A stretch of DNA of 64,000 bases from an uncultured Bacillota bacterium (GTDB lineage Bacteria; Bacillota_I; Bacilli_A; RF39; UBA660). The notes beneath the pieces were generated by a model. That model was not told the DNA's origin, ran no database searches, and saw only the letters and a program-made list of their open reading frames with translations. The position numbers were made by a program, and so were the translations under genes. The stretch is from the NCBI GenBank assembly GCA_958428295.1, contig CAUAFL010000002.1:54012-118011 (forward strand), given 5' to 3'. Positions 52,024-60,178 of this stretch are shown piece by piece (the stretch's first letter is position 1; every line of letters begins with the position of its first letter).

Positions 52024-52656
52024 GTGAGTTTAATTATGGAAAGAGAACCTATTTTATTTGTTTCATCCAATCAAGAAAAATTAGCGAGTACGCGCTCTTT
52101 TTTAGCGAAATGGGAAGTATTTATCAAATGTCAAGAATATCGATTTTTTGAATTTGATATTGATGACTTATTTTTGCGTGCCGTAGGTAAGGCGACGGAA
52201 GCTTTCTCAAAATTTAATTGTCCTATTCTTGCGAGTGATACGGGGTTTTATATTGAGTCTTATCCGTTAAATCCTTATTTTCCAGGTGTTTTTATTGAAC
52301 GAGATTTATTAGTTCCCATCGGAGTTGATGGCTTACTAGAAAAGATGGCCCAGGTGCCTAACCGCAAATGTTGGTTTCAAGAATGTTTGGTCTATTATGA
52401 TGGAGATACGTTAGAAGCTTTTTATGGATATCGTAAAGGAAACTTATTACCCTTCCAACAAGGAGAAGAACAAACACCGCTTTGTGAATTATGGACCGTC
52501 TTTCAGCCGTTGGGTCGATCTTCTTCCTTAGCACAATTATCTTTAGAAGAGCGTTATGATGAAACAGATGGTCATACGGAAGCGATTATGGCCTTTGCTC
52601 GGTGGTATTCCAAACGACAACAATCCGCAAAAGTTCTCAGGAAATCTATTCATTGA
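52024..52656 (+). CDS. Ham1/RdgB-type nucleoside triphosphate pyrophosphatase-like protein
   Basis: The protein of about 210 residues resembles the inosine/xanthosine triphosphate pyrophosphatase family, which removes non-canonical purine nucleotides. The N-terminal LFVSSNQEKLASTRSFL corresponds to the SxNxxK motif, ASDTGFYIESYPLNPYFPGVFIERDL to the ADDSGL...PGVYSAR region, and the C-terminus has a DETDGHTEAIMAFARW tail. Divergence is high (Thr in DTGF, unusual middle), so substrate range may differ. The start is uncertain among GTG 52018, GTG 52024 and ATG 52036. A terminator overlaps its 3' end. Confidence 0.75.
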   Translation: MSLIMEREPILFVSSNQEKLASTRSFLAKWEVFIKCQEYRFFEFDIDDLFLRAVGKATEAFSKFNCPILASDTGFYIESYPLNPYFPGVFIERDLLVPIGVDGLLEKMAQVPNRKCWFQECLVYYDGDTLEAFYGYRKGNLLPFQQGEEQTPLCELWTVFQPLGRSSSLAQLSLEERYDETDGHTEAIMAFARWYSKRQQSAKVLRKSIH

Positions 52657-52667
52657 GAATTTTTTTT
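52632..52667 (+). terminator. Terminator of the Ham1-like gene
   Basis: TTCTCA and TGAGAA pair across the stop codon and are followed by eight T. A TATAAT lies just behind it and could be the -10 box of uvrC. Confidence 0.7.
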
Positions 52668-52698
52668 GATATAATAACGATAGTTGGAGGTGAAGCGG

Positions 52699-54480
52699 GT
52701 GAAAGATTTTAAAGAAAAGCTAAAATTAGTCCCTGAGCTTCCAGGTAGTTACCAAATGAAGGATAGTGCGGATCATATTATTTATGTGGGCAAGGCTAAG
52801 AATCTTAAAAATCGGTTAAAAAGTTATTTTACTGGTACGGTAACAGGCAAGACAGCTCTATTAGTGGAAGATATTGCGGATTTTGAGTATATTGTGACTA
52901 GTAGTGAATTAGAATCCTTGATTTTAGAAATTACGTTGATTAAAAAATATGATCCGAAGTATAATATTTTATTAAAAGATGATAAAACGTATCCTTATAT
53001 TGAATTAACCAATGAAAAGTATCCTCGGTTACGAGTAGTCCGCAACGTTGCTAGAAAACGGCGAAGTACACATTTGTTTGGACCATATCCTAATGTGGGA
53101 GCGGCACGGAAGACAGTGATGATGTTAAATCGGTTATATCCATTACGAAAGTGTGAGCATTTACCCAAGAGGGAATGTCTTTATTATCATATTAAGGAAT
53201 GCCTTGGCTATTGTATAAAGCCCATAGAAGAGACGGTTATTCGAAAAATGACTAGTGAAATCATTAGTTTTTTAAAGGGCAATAGTACCGCAGTGAAAGA
53301 AAAATTACAAAAAGAAATGTTACGGGCTAGTGATACCTTGAATTTTGAACGGGCTTTAGAATTAAAACAAATGTTAACAGATATTGATATTACCTTAGCT
53401 AAACAAAAAATCGATTTGCATAAAAATTATCAATTGGATGTTTTTGCTTATACCAAGCAAGATAATTATTTATCGATTGTCGTGTTCTTTATTCGTGAGG
53501 GTTTATTATTTGGCAAAAGTCATGAGACATTGTTGACAATGGATAATGAAACAGATGACATGATGCAGTATATTGTACATTTTTATGAGAAAAATGTGAA
53601 ACCCAAAGAGTTATTGGTAATGGCTAGCTTGGATGCTTCTTTGTTAGCTAGTTATTTAGAGGTTAAGGTGACAGTTCCCCAAAGAGGATCTTTAAAAAAG
53701 TTATTGACGTTGGCAGAAGAAAATGCTCAGTTGGCATTGCAAGAAGAGCTCGAAAAGTTGAAACAGAATGATTTGATGAAAGAACAAGCTTTAACACAGT
53801 TAGCACAACTTTTACAAGTAAAAAAAGTAGGACGGATGGAATCGTTTGATAATTCACATTTGTTTGGGACATTTTATGTTGGTGCGATGGTGGTTTTTCA
53901 AGATTTTGAACCGTTAAAAAATGAGTATCGTAAATTTAAAATTTCGACCGAAGTGAAAGATGATTTGGCTGCGATGAAAGAAGTACTATATCGTCGTTAT
54001 TACCGGGCTATCATGGAGAATCAGGTATTGCCGGACGTACTGGTAATGGATGGGGGAGGGACACAAGTTGAGGTCGCTAAAGAGGTGTTAGCTAGTTTGC
54101 ATTTAACGATTCCCATCATTGGTCTTAAAAAAGATAAGAAGCATCGAACGAGTCAAGTGATTAATCAAAATTTCGAAGTGTTAGAAATTCCGGTTGATAG
54201 TCATTTGTTTTTATATTTATCAAAAATTCAGGAAGAGGTTCATCGTTTTGCCATTACTTATCACCGGTCTATGAAAAGGAAAGGAATGCTTGCTTCTTAT
54301 CTTGATTTAGTACCAGGTATTGGGGAGGTTAGACGAAAAGAATTATTAAAAAAATTTGGTTCTTTGAAAAAATTGCGAGAGGCTTCTTTAGAAGAGCTAG
54401 AGACTGTTTTACCTAAAGATGCGGCCTCACAATTGTATATTTCTTTACAGGAAGAAGGAGAAAAGAAAGATGAAGAATAA
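52699..54480 (+). CDS. uvrC: Excinuclease ABC subunit C
   Basis: The 593-residue nuclease makes the dual incision in nucleotide excision repair. The GIY-YIG domain covers about residues 1-95 (GSYQMKDSADHIIYVGKAKNLKNRLKSYF), the Cys-containing segment has CEHLPKRECLYYHIKECLGYC, the UVR motif follows near NFERALELKQML, and the RNase H-like C-terminal nuclease has MESFDNSHLFG and VLVMDGGGTQV. Two helix-hairpin-helix motifs close the protein (VPGIGEVRRKELLKKFGSLKKL). The GTG at 52699 lies six bases after GGAGGTG. Its last 11 bases overlap the start of a pseudopilin gene. Confidence 0.95.
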   Translation: MKDFKEKLKLVPELPGSYQMKDSADHIIYVGKAKNLKNRLKSYFTGTVTGKTALLVEDIADFEYIVTSSELESLILEITLIKKYDPKYNILLKDDKTYPYIELTNEKYPRLRVVRNVARKRRSTHLFGPYPNVGAARKTVMMLNRLYPLRKCEHLPKRECLYYHIKECLGYCIKPIEETVIRKMTSEIISFLKGNSTAVKEKLQKEMLRASDTLNFERALELKQMLTDIDITLAKQKIDLHKNYQLDVFAYTKQDNYLSIVVFFIREGLLFGKSHETLLTMDNETDDMMQYIVHFYEKNVKPKELLVMASLDASLLASYLEVKVTVPQRGSLKKLLTLAEENAQLALQEELEKLKQNDLMKEQALTQLAQLLQVKKVGRMESFDNSHLFGTFYVGAMVVFQDFEPLKNEYRKFKISTEVKDDLAAMKEVLYRRYYRAIMENQVLPDVLVMDGGGTQVEVAKEVLASLHLTIPIIGLKKDKKHRTSQVINQNFEVLEIPVDSHLFLYLSKIQEEVHRFAITYHRSMKRKGMLASYLDLVPGIGEVRRKELLKKFGSLKKLREASLEELETVLPKDAASQLYISLQEEGEKKDEE

Positions 54481-54871
54481 ATGGGGATTTACGTTGGTAG
54501 AGTTATTAGCTACGATTACCTTATTAGGTATTTTAGCGGCAATTGGTGTAGTGTCTGTTAATCGGTATCTAAAACAAGCCCGGGAGGCTAGTTATACAGA
54601 TTATGAGCAAACATTAAAAAATGCTGCTACGAATTATGCAATTGATCATAGTGGTAGTGTCCCTACTAATGGTCAGTTAAAAGTAACGGCGCAAACGTTG
54701 ATAAGTGAGGGGTATCTGAAGAGTATGTATGACCCTAAAAAACGAAAAGAGACATGCGATCGCGATAGTTATGTACTCATTAAGGCCAAAGGACGAGTTA
54801 ATTTCAACTTGGATATTACTTATGCTCCTTGTCTCAAATGTAGTAGTTATCAGAGTGCTAGCTGTGGATAA
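54470..54871 (+). CDS. Pseudopilin-like protein between uvrC and mutL
   Basis: The 133-residue protein starts MKNKWG|FTLVELLATITLLGILAAIGVVSV, with a prepilin peptidase site and Glu at +5. The mature domain has ASYTDYEQTLKNAATNYAID, a pilin-type helix end, and three late Cys (CDRDSY, APCLKCSSY). It starts inside the end of uvrC, GAAGGAG being part of the uvrC coding region, and mutL begins 15 bases after its stop. It is thus expressed with two DNA repair genes. Assembly genes are not in the window. Confidence 0.88.
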   Translation: MKNKWGFTLVELLATITLLGILAAIGVVSVNRYLKQAREASYTDYEQTLKNAATNYAIDHSGSVPTNGQLKVTAQTLISEGYLKSMYDPKKRKETCDRDSYVLIKAKGRVNFNLDITYAPCLKCSSYQSASCG

Positions 54872-54886
54872 AGGATGGTGTTAAGC

Positions 54887-56653
54887 GTGAGTCATATTAA
54901 AGTAATGGATGAACTTCTAGCCAATAAAATTGCGGCTGGAGAGGTAGTAGAGCGAGCGGTCAATGTGGTCAAGGAATTAGTAGAAAATAGTATTGATGCC
55001 AACAGTAGCAGTATTAAAATCCATTTAGTAGATGCTGGTGTCAAAGAAATTGTCGTGGAAGATAATGGCGTTGGCATGGATCGTGTTGATGCTAAACTTG
55101 CTTTTTCACGTCATGCGACTAGTAAATTACAGGATTTAAATGATTTATTTAATATTAATACGTTAGGTTTTCGAGGAGAAGCACTGCCTTCTATTGCTTC
55201 CGTTTCTTTCATTGAGCTAAAGACTAGTAAAGATCAAGTGGGAACGCAAATTGTAATGGATGGTGGTAAAGTTCTAAGTGTTGATTCTTGCGATTTACAA
55301 CAAGGAACAACGATTAAAGTGAAGGATTTATTTTATAATACCCCCGTTCGACTTAAGTATTTGAAGAACTTATATACTGAATTGGCCCTGATTGTTGAAT
55401 ATGTTAATAAAATGGCTCTTTCTTATCCTCAAGTTAAGTTTGTTCTTAGTAATAATGATAAGGAGTTACTTAATACGGCTGGCGATGGAAATCTTTTAAA
55501 AGTAATTTATGCTGTTTATGGAATAGATGTTGCTAAAAAAATGATAGAAGTGACAGCTGAAAATGAAGATTATGTTTTATCAGGGTATATTTGTTATCCA
55601 GAAGTAGCGAAGACGTCACGCAATGTAATGACAACTTTTGTTAATGGTCGAGTGATTAAAAATTTGGAGTTGCAGCGAGCGATATTGGAGGCTTATCACA
55701 CGTATATTCCTAAAGATAAATTTCCGATTATTGTATTACATATTGATGTTGATCCTATTTTAATTGATATTAATATTCATCCTCAAAAAATGGATATTAA
55801 GTTTTCCAAAATGGAGGAGTTGAAATCATTAGTAATACAACTTATCCGTACTAAACTTAAGGAACTGTTATTGGTACCTCATGCGGTGGTTCGCGATATA
55901 GCAACTATTCAGGAGGTGGCATCTTCTTTGCCTCAGACTAGTCCTCGCTCTGTTTTTGAGGAGGATGAAGAAACTCCAGAAAAGGAAAAAAAAGAAGCGA
56001 TAAGTTTTGATTTTGAGCAAGAGTATGAGGTTCAAGAGCCTAGTTTTCAACAGAAGAAAGAGGACTATCGCATTAAAGAGATTATTCCCGTAGGAATTGT
56101 GCATAAGACTTATATTATTGGGGAAAATGCCGAAGGAATGTATCTTATTGATCAGCATGCAGCGGCGGAACGTATTAATTATGAGAAATACTTAAGAGAG
56201 TTAAGTAAGGATAATCCTTTGACAACGGGGTTATTGGTTCCTTTAAGACTAGAATATTCTAAAGATGAATTTATTCGTTTAAAAGAACATTTTGATGTAC
56301 TTTACTCGATTGGTATAGAAGTAGATGAATTTGGTGATAATACTTTAATTATCAGAAGGCATCCTACCTGGTTATATCATGGTTATGAAAAAGAATCACT
56401 AGAGAAAATTATGGCCATTATTTTAGACAAGGGCGAGTTTAGTAAAGAGAAGTTTGTAGAAAAGACAGCCATTACGTTAGCTTGTCGATTGAGTATTAAA
56501 GCAAATGATTATATTTCTAAAGAGGATATGAAATATTTATTAGATCAGTTGCGTAAATGTGATAATCCTTTTACTTGTCCTCATGGGCGTCCTACGATTA
56601 TTACGTATAGTAATTATGATTTGGAACGGTTGTTTAAGAGGGCAATGAATTAA
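54887..56653 (+). CDS. mutL: DNA mismatch repair protein MutL
   Basis: The 588-residue protein has the GHKL ATPase boxes (LLANKIAAGEVVERAVNVVKELVENSIDA, VEDNGVGMD, GFRGEALPSI) and the MutL core. The C-terminal endonuclease domain has DQHAAAERINYEKY (DQHAxxExxxxE type), ACRLSIKAND and CPHGRPT, so it should be an endonuclease-type MutL as in non-E. coli systems. mutS, usually just upstream, is absent; uvrC and a pseudopilin take that place. I chose GTG 54887 (typical N-terminus, AAAGGATGG upstream) over ATG 54875. miaA follows as in many bacteria. Confidence 0.94.
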   Translation: MSHIKVMDELLANKIAAGEVVERAVNVVKELVENSIDANSSSIKIHLVDAGVKEIVVEDNGVGMDRVDAKLAFSRHATSKLQDLNDLFNINTLGFRGEALPSIASVSFIELKTSKDQVGTQIVMDGGKVLSVDSCDLQQGTTIKVKDLFYNTPVRLKYLKNLYTELALIVEYVNKMALSYPQVKFVLSNNDKELLNTAGDGNLLKVIYAVYGIDVAKKMIEVTAENEDYVLSGYICYPEVAKTSRNVMTTFVNGRVIKNLELQRAILEAYHTYIPKDKFPIIVLHIDVDPILIDINIHPQKMDIKFSKMEELKSLVIQLIRTKLKELLLVPHAVVRDIATIQEVASSLPQTSPRSVFEEDEETPEKEKKEAISFDFEQEYEVQEPSFQQKKEDYRIKEIIPVGIVHKTYIIGENAEGMYLIDQHAAAERINYEKYLRELSKDNPLTTGLLVPLRLEYSKDEFIRLKEHFDVLYSIGIEVDEFGDNTLIIRRHPTWLYHGYEKESLEKIMAIILDKGEFSKEKFVEKTAITLACRLSIKANDYISKEDMKYLLDQLRKCDNPFTCPHGRPTIITYSNYDLERLFKRAMN

Positions 56654-56705
56654 ATAACATAGAGTAATAAATTTTTAATTAGTAAAATAAAGAAGGTGGT
56701 AAATC

Positions 56706-57581
56706 ATGATTATAGCAATTGTTGGACCAACGGGGGTTGGCAAAACGGATCTTAGTATTGCTCTTGCAAAGCGTTATCAAGCAGAAATTGTCAATTTTGA
56801 TTCGATGCAGGTGTATCAAGATTTAAATATTGGAACAGCGAAAGTGACAACAACGGAGATGGAAGGGATAGTGCATCATTTATTATCCTTTGTCCCTTTA
56901 GATAAAAATTATACCGTATATGACTATCAACAAGATGCAAGACGTGTTATCGATCAGTTATTTAAGACTTCTAAAAATATTGTGATGGTGGGAGGAACGG
57001 GTTTATACTTGCGGGCAGCTTTATGTGATTATGAATTTTCTTATGAGACAGTAACCAATGATTATAGTGATCTCACTAATCAGGAGATGTATGATCGAAT
57101 TGTTGCCTATCAAGTGACGAATCCTCCTCATTTACATAATCGTAAACGTCTTTGTCGACTTCTTAATAAGTTAGAGCAAGGTCAGAAAATTGGAACCCGG
57201 GGAAATCGGGCCTGTTATCCTTTTATTACGATTGGCTTAACGACTCCCCGAGACGTTTTATATGAGCGTATCAATGCCCGTGTTGATCGTATGTTAAAAG
57301 CTGGTTTATTAGAGGAAGTAATAAAAGTGAAACCGTTATTTGCAACCTCTAAGGCATTGCAAACAGGGATTGGATATAAAGAATTTATTCCTTATTTTGA
57401 GGGACAATGTTCTTTAGCGGAAGCCATTGATACGATTAAAAAAAATTCCCGTCATTATGCCAAACGGCAATTAACATTTTTTCGTAATCAATTTGATACC
57501 GTTTGGTTTGAGACAAATTATAAGGATTTTGCTGAGACCGTAGAGGAAGTTAGTACTTATTTAGAAACTATTATTTCTTAG
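56706..57581 (+). CDS. miaA: tRNA dimethylallyltransferase
   Basis: The 291-residue enzyme transfers a dimethylallyl group to A37 of tRNAs that read codons starting with U. The P-loop is AIVGPTGVGKTDLSI, followed by IVNFDSMQVYQDLNIGTAK, HHLLSF, MVGGTGLYLRAAL, the GLTTPRDVLYERINARVDRM segment and QTGIGYKEF; the C-terminal region ends KRQLTFFRNQFDTVWFE. AAGGTGG lies upstream. The mutL-miaA order is common in bacteria. Confidence 0.95.
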   Translation: MIIAIVGPTGVGKTDLSIALAKRYQAEIVNFDSMQVYQDLNIGTAKVTTTEMEGIVHHLLSFVPLDKNYTVYDYQQDARRVIDQLFKTSKNIVMVGGTGLYLRAALCDYEFSYETVTNDYSDLTNQEMYDRIVAYQVTNPPHLHNRKRLCRLLNKLEQGQKIGTRGNRACYPFITIGLTTPRDVLYERINARVDRMLKAGLLEEVIKVKPLFATSKALQTGIGYKEFIPYFEGQCSLAEAIDTIKKNSRHYAKRQLTFFRNQFDTVWFETNYKDFAETVEEVSTYLETIIS

Positions 57582-57611
57582 TGAAGAATTTATTAAAATG
57601 CTTAGCAACTA

Positions 57612-57640
57612 TTGCTTGTTAAGTTAGCATTTGTTATACT
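57612..57640 (+). promoter_or_regulatory. Promoter of the leader peptide and glycine-rich protein
   Basis: TTGCTT (57612-57617) and TATACT (57635-57640) with a 17-base spacer. Transcription would start near 57647, just before the leader reading frame. Confidence 0.7.
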
Positions 57641-57668
57641 AGTGATATAACCTAAAGGGGTGAAGAGA

Positions 57669-57725
57669 ATGAAGAAGATAGATAGCATAATGTTAACCTG
57701 GGGGGGGGTACGATTATCTAACTAA
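57669..57725 (+). CDS. Short leader peptide with a nine-G tract
   Basis: A frame of 18 codons begins at ATG 57669 behind a very good ribosome site (AAAGGGGTGAAGAG) and reads MKKIDSIMLTWGGVRLSN. It contains a run of nine G (57700-57708), exceptional in this AT-rich DNA. Loss of one G would extend the peptide to about 40 residues, ending at 57792 and reading through the hairpin at 57750. Gain of one G would stop within a few codons of the tract. Position between promoter and terminator suggests an attenuation leader; a decayed gene start is the alternative. Confidence 0.55.
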   Translation: MKKIDSIMLTWGGVRLSN

Positions 57726-57748
57726 TCCTTCTTTTTCTGTTGTGGTAA

Positions 57749-57775
57749 CGAAACAAGACAACGAGTCTTGTTTTT
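57749..57775 (+). terminator. Terminator/attenuator before the glycine-rich protein gene
   Basis: AACAAGAC and GTCTTGTT form a perfect stem around AACGA and are followed by TTTTCT. It lies between the leader peptide and the start at 57809, so transcription of the surface gene must pass it. Confidence 0.75.
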
Positions 57776-57808
57776 CTAGTGCAATAAAATAAGAAAAGAG
57801 GTAGTGTT

Positions 57809-59311
57809 ATGACGAAGAGAAAAGAATTAGTGTTGATTATTGTTGGGTTAATCTTCTTATTAATAGCGATGATGGGAATTACCTATGCGGCTTTTAGTTA
57901 TAGTAAAGCAGGAGAAAAAGTCAATACCATTACCACAGGAGTGATGGTAATGAGTTATACCGAAAGTAGTAATGTCATTAGTATTACTAATGCTCTTCCA
58001 ACAACCGATGCCACTGGTAAGAAATTGTCAAAAAGTGGCGAGTACTTTGATTTTAGTGTGGCTTCTACCATTGAAGGACAAGCTCTCATTAGTTATGAAA
58101 TAGGAGTTAAGAAACAAAGTGGTAATACAATAGATGAAAATAATATCAAGTTATATCTAACCGAGAAAAATAGTGATGGAACCGAAACAGAGGTAACGGC
58201 TCCTAGGGTATATAGGGAAGAGACCAGTGCTAATAGTTACACAGGAAGACCTGTGGATGAGATGAGTCTATATACGGGAACGACTAGTAGTAATGTAACC
58301 AAGAACTATCGGTTACGGATGTGGGTGGATGAGAGTTATAATCCCCAAGGAGATGGAGGAAGTCTCAGTTTTAAAGTAAAAGTAAATGTTTATGGAAAAA
58401 GTGGTAGTAATTCCATAGGAACAGCCCTATATGGTTATACGGGAACCTCTCAAACGTTTACGGCCCCTCAAACAGGAACATACAAAATAGAACTCTGGGG
58501 AGCCCAAGGGGGAACTAATGGTACTTATATCGGAGGAAAAGGAGCCTATACCACAGGAGAGATAAGTTTAAGCAAAGGAGAAACACTTTATGTCTATATA
58601 GGAGGAGAGGGAGAAGCTAATAATACTATCACTAATATAGGAGGCTATAATGGAGGAGGTTATTCAGGCAATAATGGTGGTGCTAAGTCCTATGGAGGTG
58701 GAGGAGCGACAGATATACGGTTAACCTCTGGAACTTGGAATGATACTACCTCACTTGCCAGTCGCTTGATGGTAGCTTCAGGTGGCGGAGGAGCGGTAAG
58801 TGATACTGCTAAAGTAGGCGGAGCAGGGGGAGCTTTAATAGGTGCAGAAGGAACTACTAATAGTAATTCACAGTATGCCACAAATCAATATCCAGCTGGA
58901 GGAGGAACCCAAACGAGTGCGGGGCGTGCTGTTGACAGTAGTAAAACAGGAAGTTTTGGTTATGCTACTCAAATCATAAGTAATAGTTGGGGAGGCGGAG
59001 GAGGAAGTGGCTATTACGGCGGAGCGACGGGTTTTGGTCGAACAGGAGGAGGAGGTTCTTCTTATATCTCTGGTTACACTGGTTGTGTAGCGATTACATC
59101 AGCTTCCTCAATCACCCCTCGAAAGAATAGTAGTGGAGCTACTTGTGTCGATGGAACAACTGATGTCACCTGCTCTTATCATTATTCTGGTAAGAAGTTT
59201 GTAAACCCGGTGATGAAAGCAGGAAGTGATACAGTACCTACTCATGATGGAGATTCTACGATGACGGGAAATAGTGGCCATGGTTTTGCTAAGATAACTT
59301 TTCTAGGGTAA
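57809..59311 (+). CDS. Surface protein with ALK/LTK-type glycine-rich domain
   Basis: The 500-residue protein has an N-terminal signal/anchor helix (LVLIIVGLIFLLIAMMGITYAAF). Residues about 30-200 form a strand-rich domain (GEKVNTITTGVMVMSY, GEYFDFSVASTIEGQALISYEIGVKK) like those of exported fibre-type proteins of gut Firmicutes. From about residue 205 to the end it is a glycine-rich domain of the kind known from ALK/LTK receptors and many bacterial proteins: YKIELWGAQGG, GETLYVYIGGEGE, GGYNGGGYSGNNGG, GGGGATDIRL, SRLMVASGGGGA, GGGGGSGYYGGATG and GGGGSSYISGY. Two Cys pairs lie near the end. The gene has its own terminator; its expression is probably governed by the leader described above. Confidence 0.85.
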   Translation: MTKRKELVLIIVGLIFLLIAMMGITYAAFSYSKAGEKVNTITTGVMVMSYTESSNVISITNALPTTDATGKKLSKSGEYFDFSVASTIEGQALISYEIGVKKQSGNTIDENNIKLYLTEKNSDGTETEVTAPRVYREETSANSYTGRPVDEMSLYTGTTSSNVTKNYRLRMWVDESYNPQGDGGSLSFKVKVNVYGKSGSNSIGTALYGYTGTSQTFTAPQTGTYKIELWGAQGGTNGTYIGGKGAYTTGEISLSKGETLYVYIGGEGEANNTITNIGGYNGGGYSGNNGGAKSYGGGGATDIRLTSGTWNDTTSLASRLMVASGGGGAVSDTAKVGGAGGALIGAEGTTNSNSQYATNQYPAGGGTQTSAGRAVDSSKTGSFGYATQIISNSWGGGGGSGYYGGATGFGRTGGGGSSYISGYTGCVAITSASSITPRKNSSGATCVDGTTDVTCSYHYSGKKFVNPVMKAGSDTVPTHDGDSTMTGNSGHGFAKITFLG

Positions 59312-59338
59312 TCCTTATTTATAAAATTATTATCGTGA

Positions 59339-59363
59339 AGAAGAAAGTGCTCTTTCTTTTTTT
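59339..59363 (+). terminator. Terminator of the glycine-rich protein gene
   Basis: AAGAAAG (59341-59347) pairs with CTTTCTT (59352-59358) around TGCT, followed by five T. Confidence 0.8.
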
Positions 59364-59459
59364 GTTAGTACCTAATGAAGAGGTTTGTCGAACAAAAGGA
59401 CTAATTACTTGGCAAAAGGCATAATCTATGGTATACTAACGACAATTAGAGGGGTATTT

Positions 59460-60164
59460 ATGAAGGAAAGATGGTTAAAGATTAAGCAGTACTTTACCCA
59501 GGATAAAGAGATCTTTGCCAAAGGATTGTGCGGGAAAAAGTTGTTTATTATTTTTGTTATTGCCTCTATTTTTGGCACTTACTATGAACAAATTCTTAAT
59601 TTAATAAAATATTATATACAAGATGGTATTATTTTTTGGGAAATTCGACGTGGTGTTTTTTATGGCCCTTTTAGTCCTGTTTATGGGATGGGGGCTGTTA
59701 TTCTTTGTTATTTATTATTACGAAAGAAACGCCCTGATTGGCAGATATTTTTATATGGTTCTTTATTAGGTGGTTGTTTTGAATATCTTATCAGTCTTTT
59801 GCAAGAGATTTTTACAGGCACTACGTCGTGGGATTATTCTAATCATTTTTTAAATATAGATGGTCGTACTACCATTCCGTTTATGTTTTTCTGGGGTGTT
59901 CTTTCCTTTTTATTGGTACGAGGAATCTATCCATGGCTTTCCAAACAAATTGAGAAAATTCCTAAACGTTTAGGAGAGGTACTTTTTGTATTCGTTTTGG
60001 TTTTGTTATGTCTAGATATGTTAGTTTCTTGGACAGCATTGATCAGAGGAGCTTTACGTCGAGAAAATATTCCTCCTATCACACCCGTAGGAAAAATGTA
60101 TGATGAGGTGTATCCGGATCCCTATCTAGAACGGGCGTTTCCTAATATGGATTTTAAGCGCTAG
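59460..60164 (+). CDS. PF06541-type membrane protein (putative ABC-transporter type IV family)
   Basis: The 234-residue protein has about five membrane segments (LFIIFVIASIFGTYYEQIL, PVYGMGAVILCYLLL, IFLYGSLLGGCFEYLISLL, FMFFWGVLSFLLVRGI, VLFVFVLVLLCLDMLVSWTAL). The family signature includes RRGVFYGPFSPVYGMG and FTGTTSWDYSNHFLNIDGRTTIPFM. The family is labelled an ABC-transporter permease, but no ATPase is encoded nearby and the function is unproven. The ATG at 59460 follows AGAGGGG; an upstream in-frame extension lacks a ribosome site. The glycosyltransferase gene follows after 14 bases. Confidence 0.82.
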   Translation: MKERWLKIKQYFTQDKEIFAKGLCGKKLFIIFVIASIFGTYYEQILNLIKYYIQDGIIFWEIRRGVFYGPFSPVYGMGAVILCYLLLRKKRPDWQIFLYGSLLGGCFEYLISLLQEIFTGTTSWDYSNHFLNIDGRTTIPFMFFWGVLSFLLVRGIYPWLSKQIEKIPKRLGEVLFVFVLVLLCLDMLVSWTALIRGALRRENIPPITPVGKMYDEVYPDPYLERAFPNMDFKR

Positions 60165-60178
60165 AAAGTGGTGGTATT

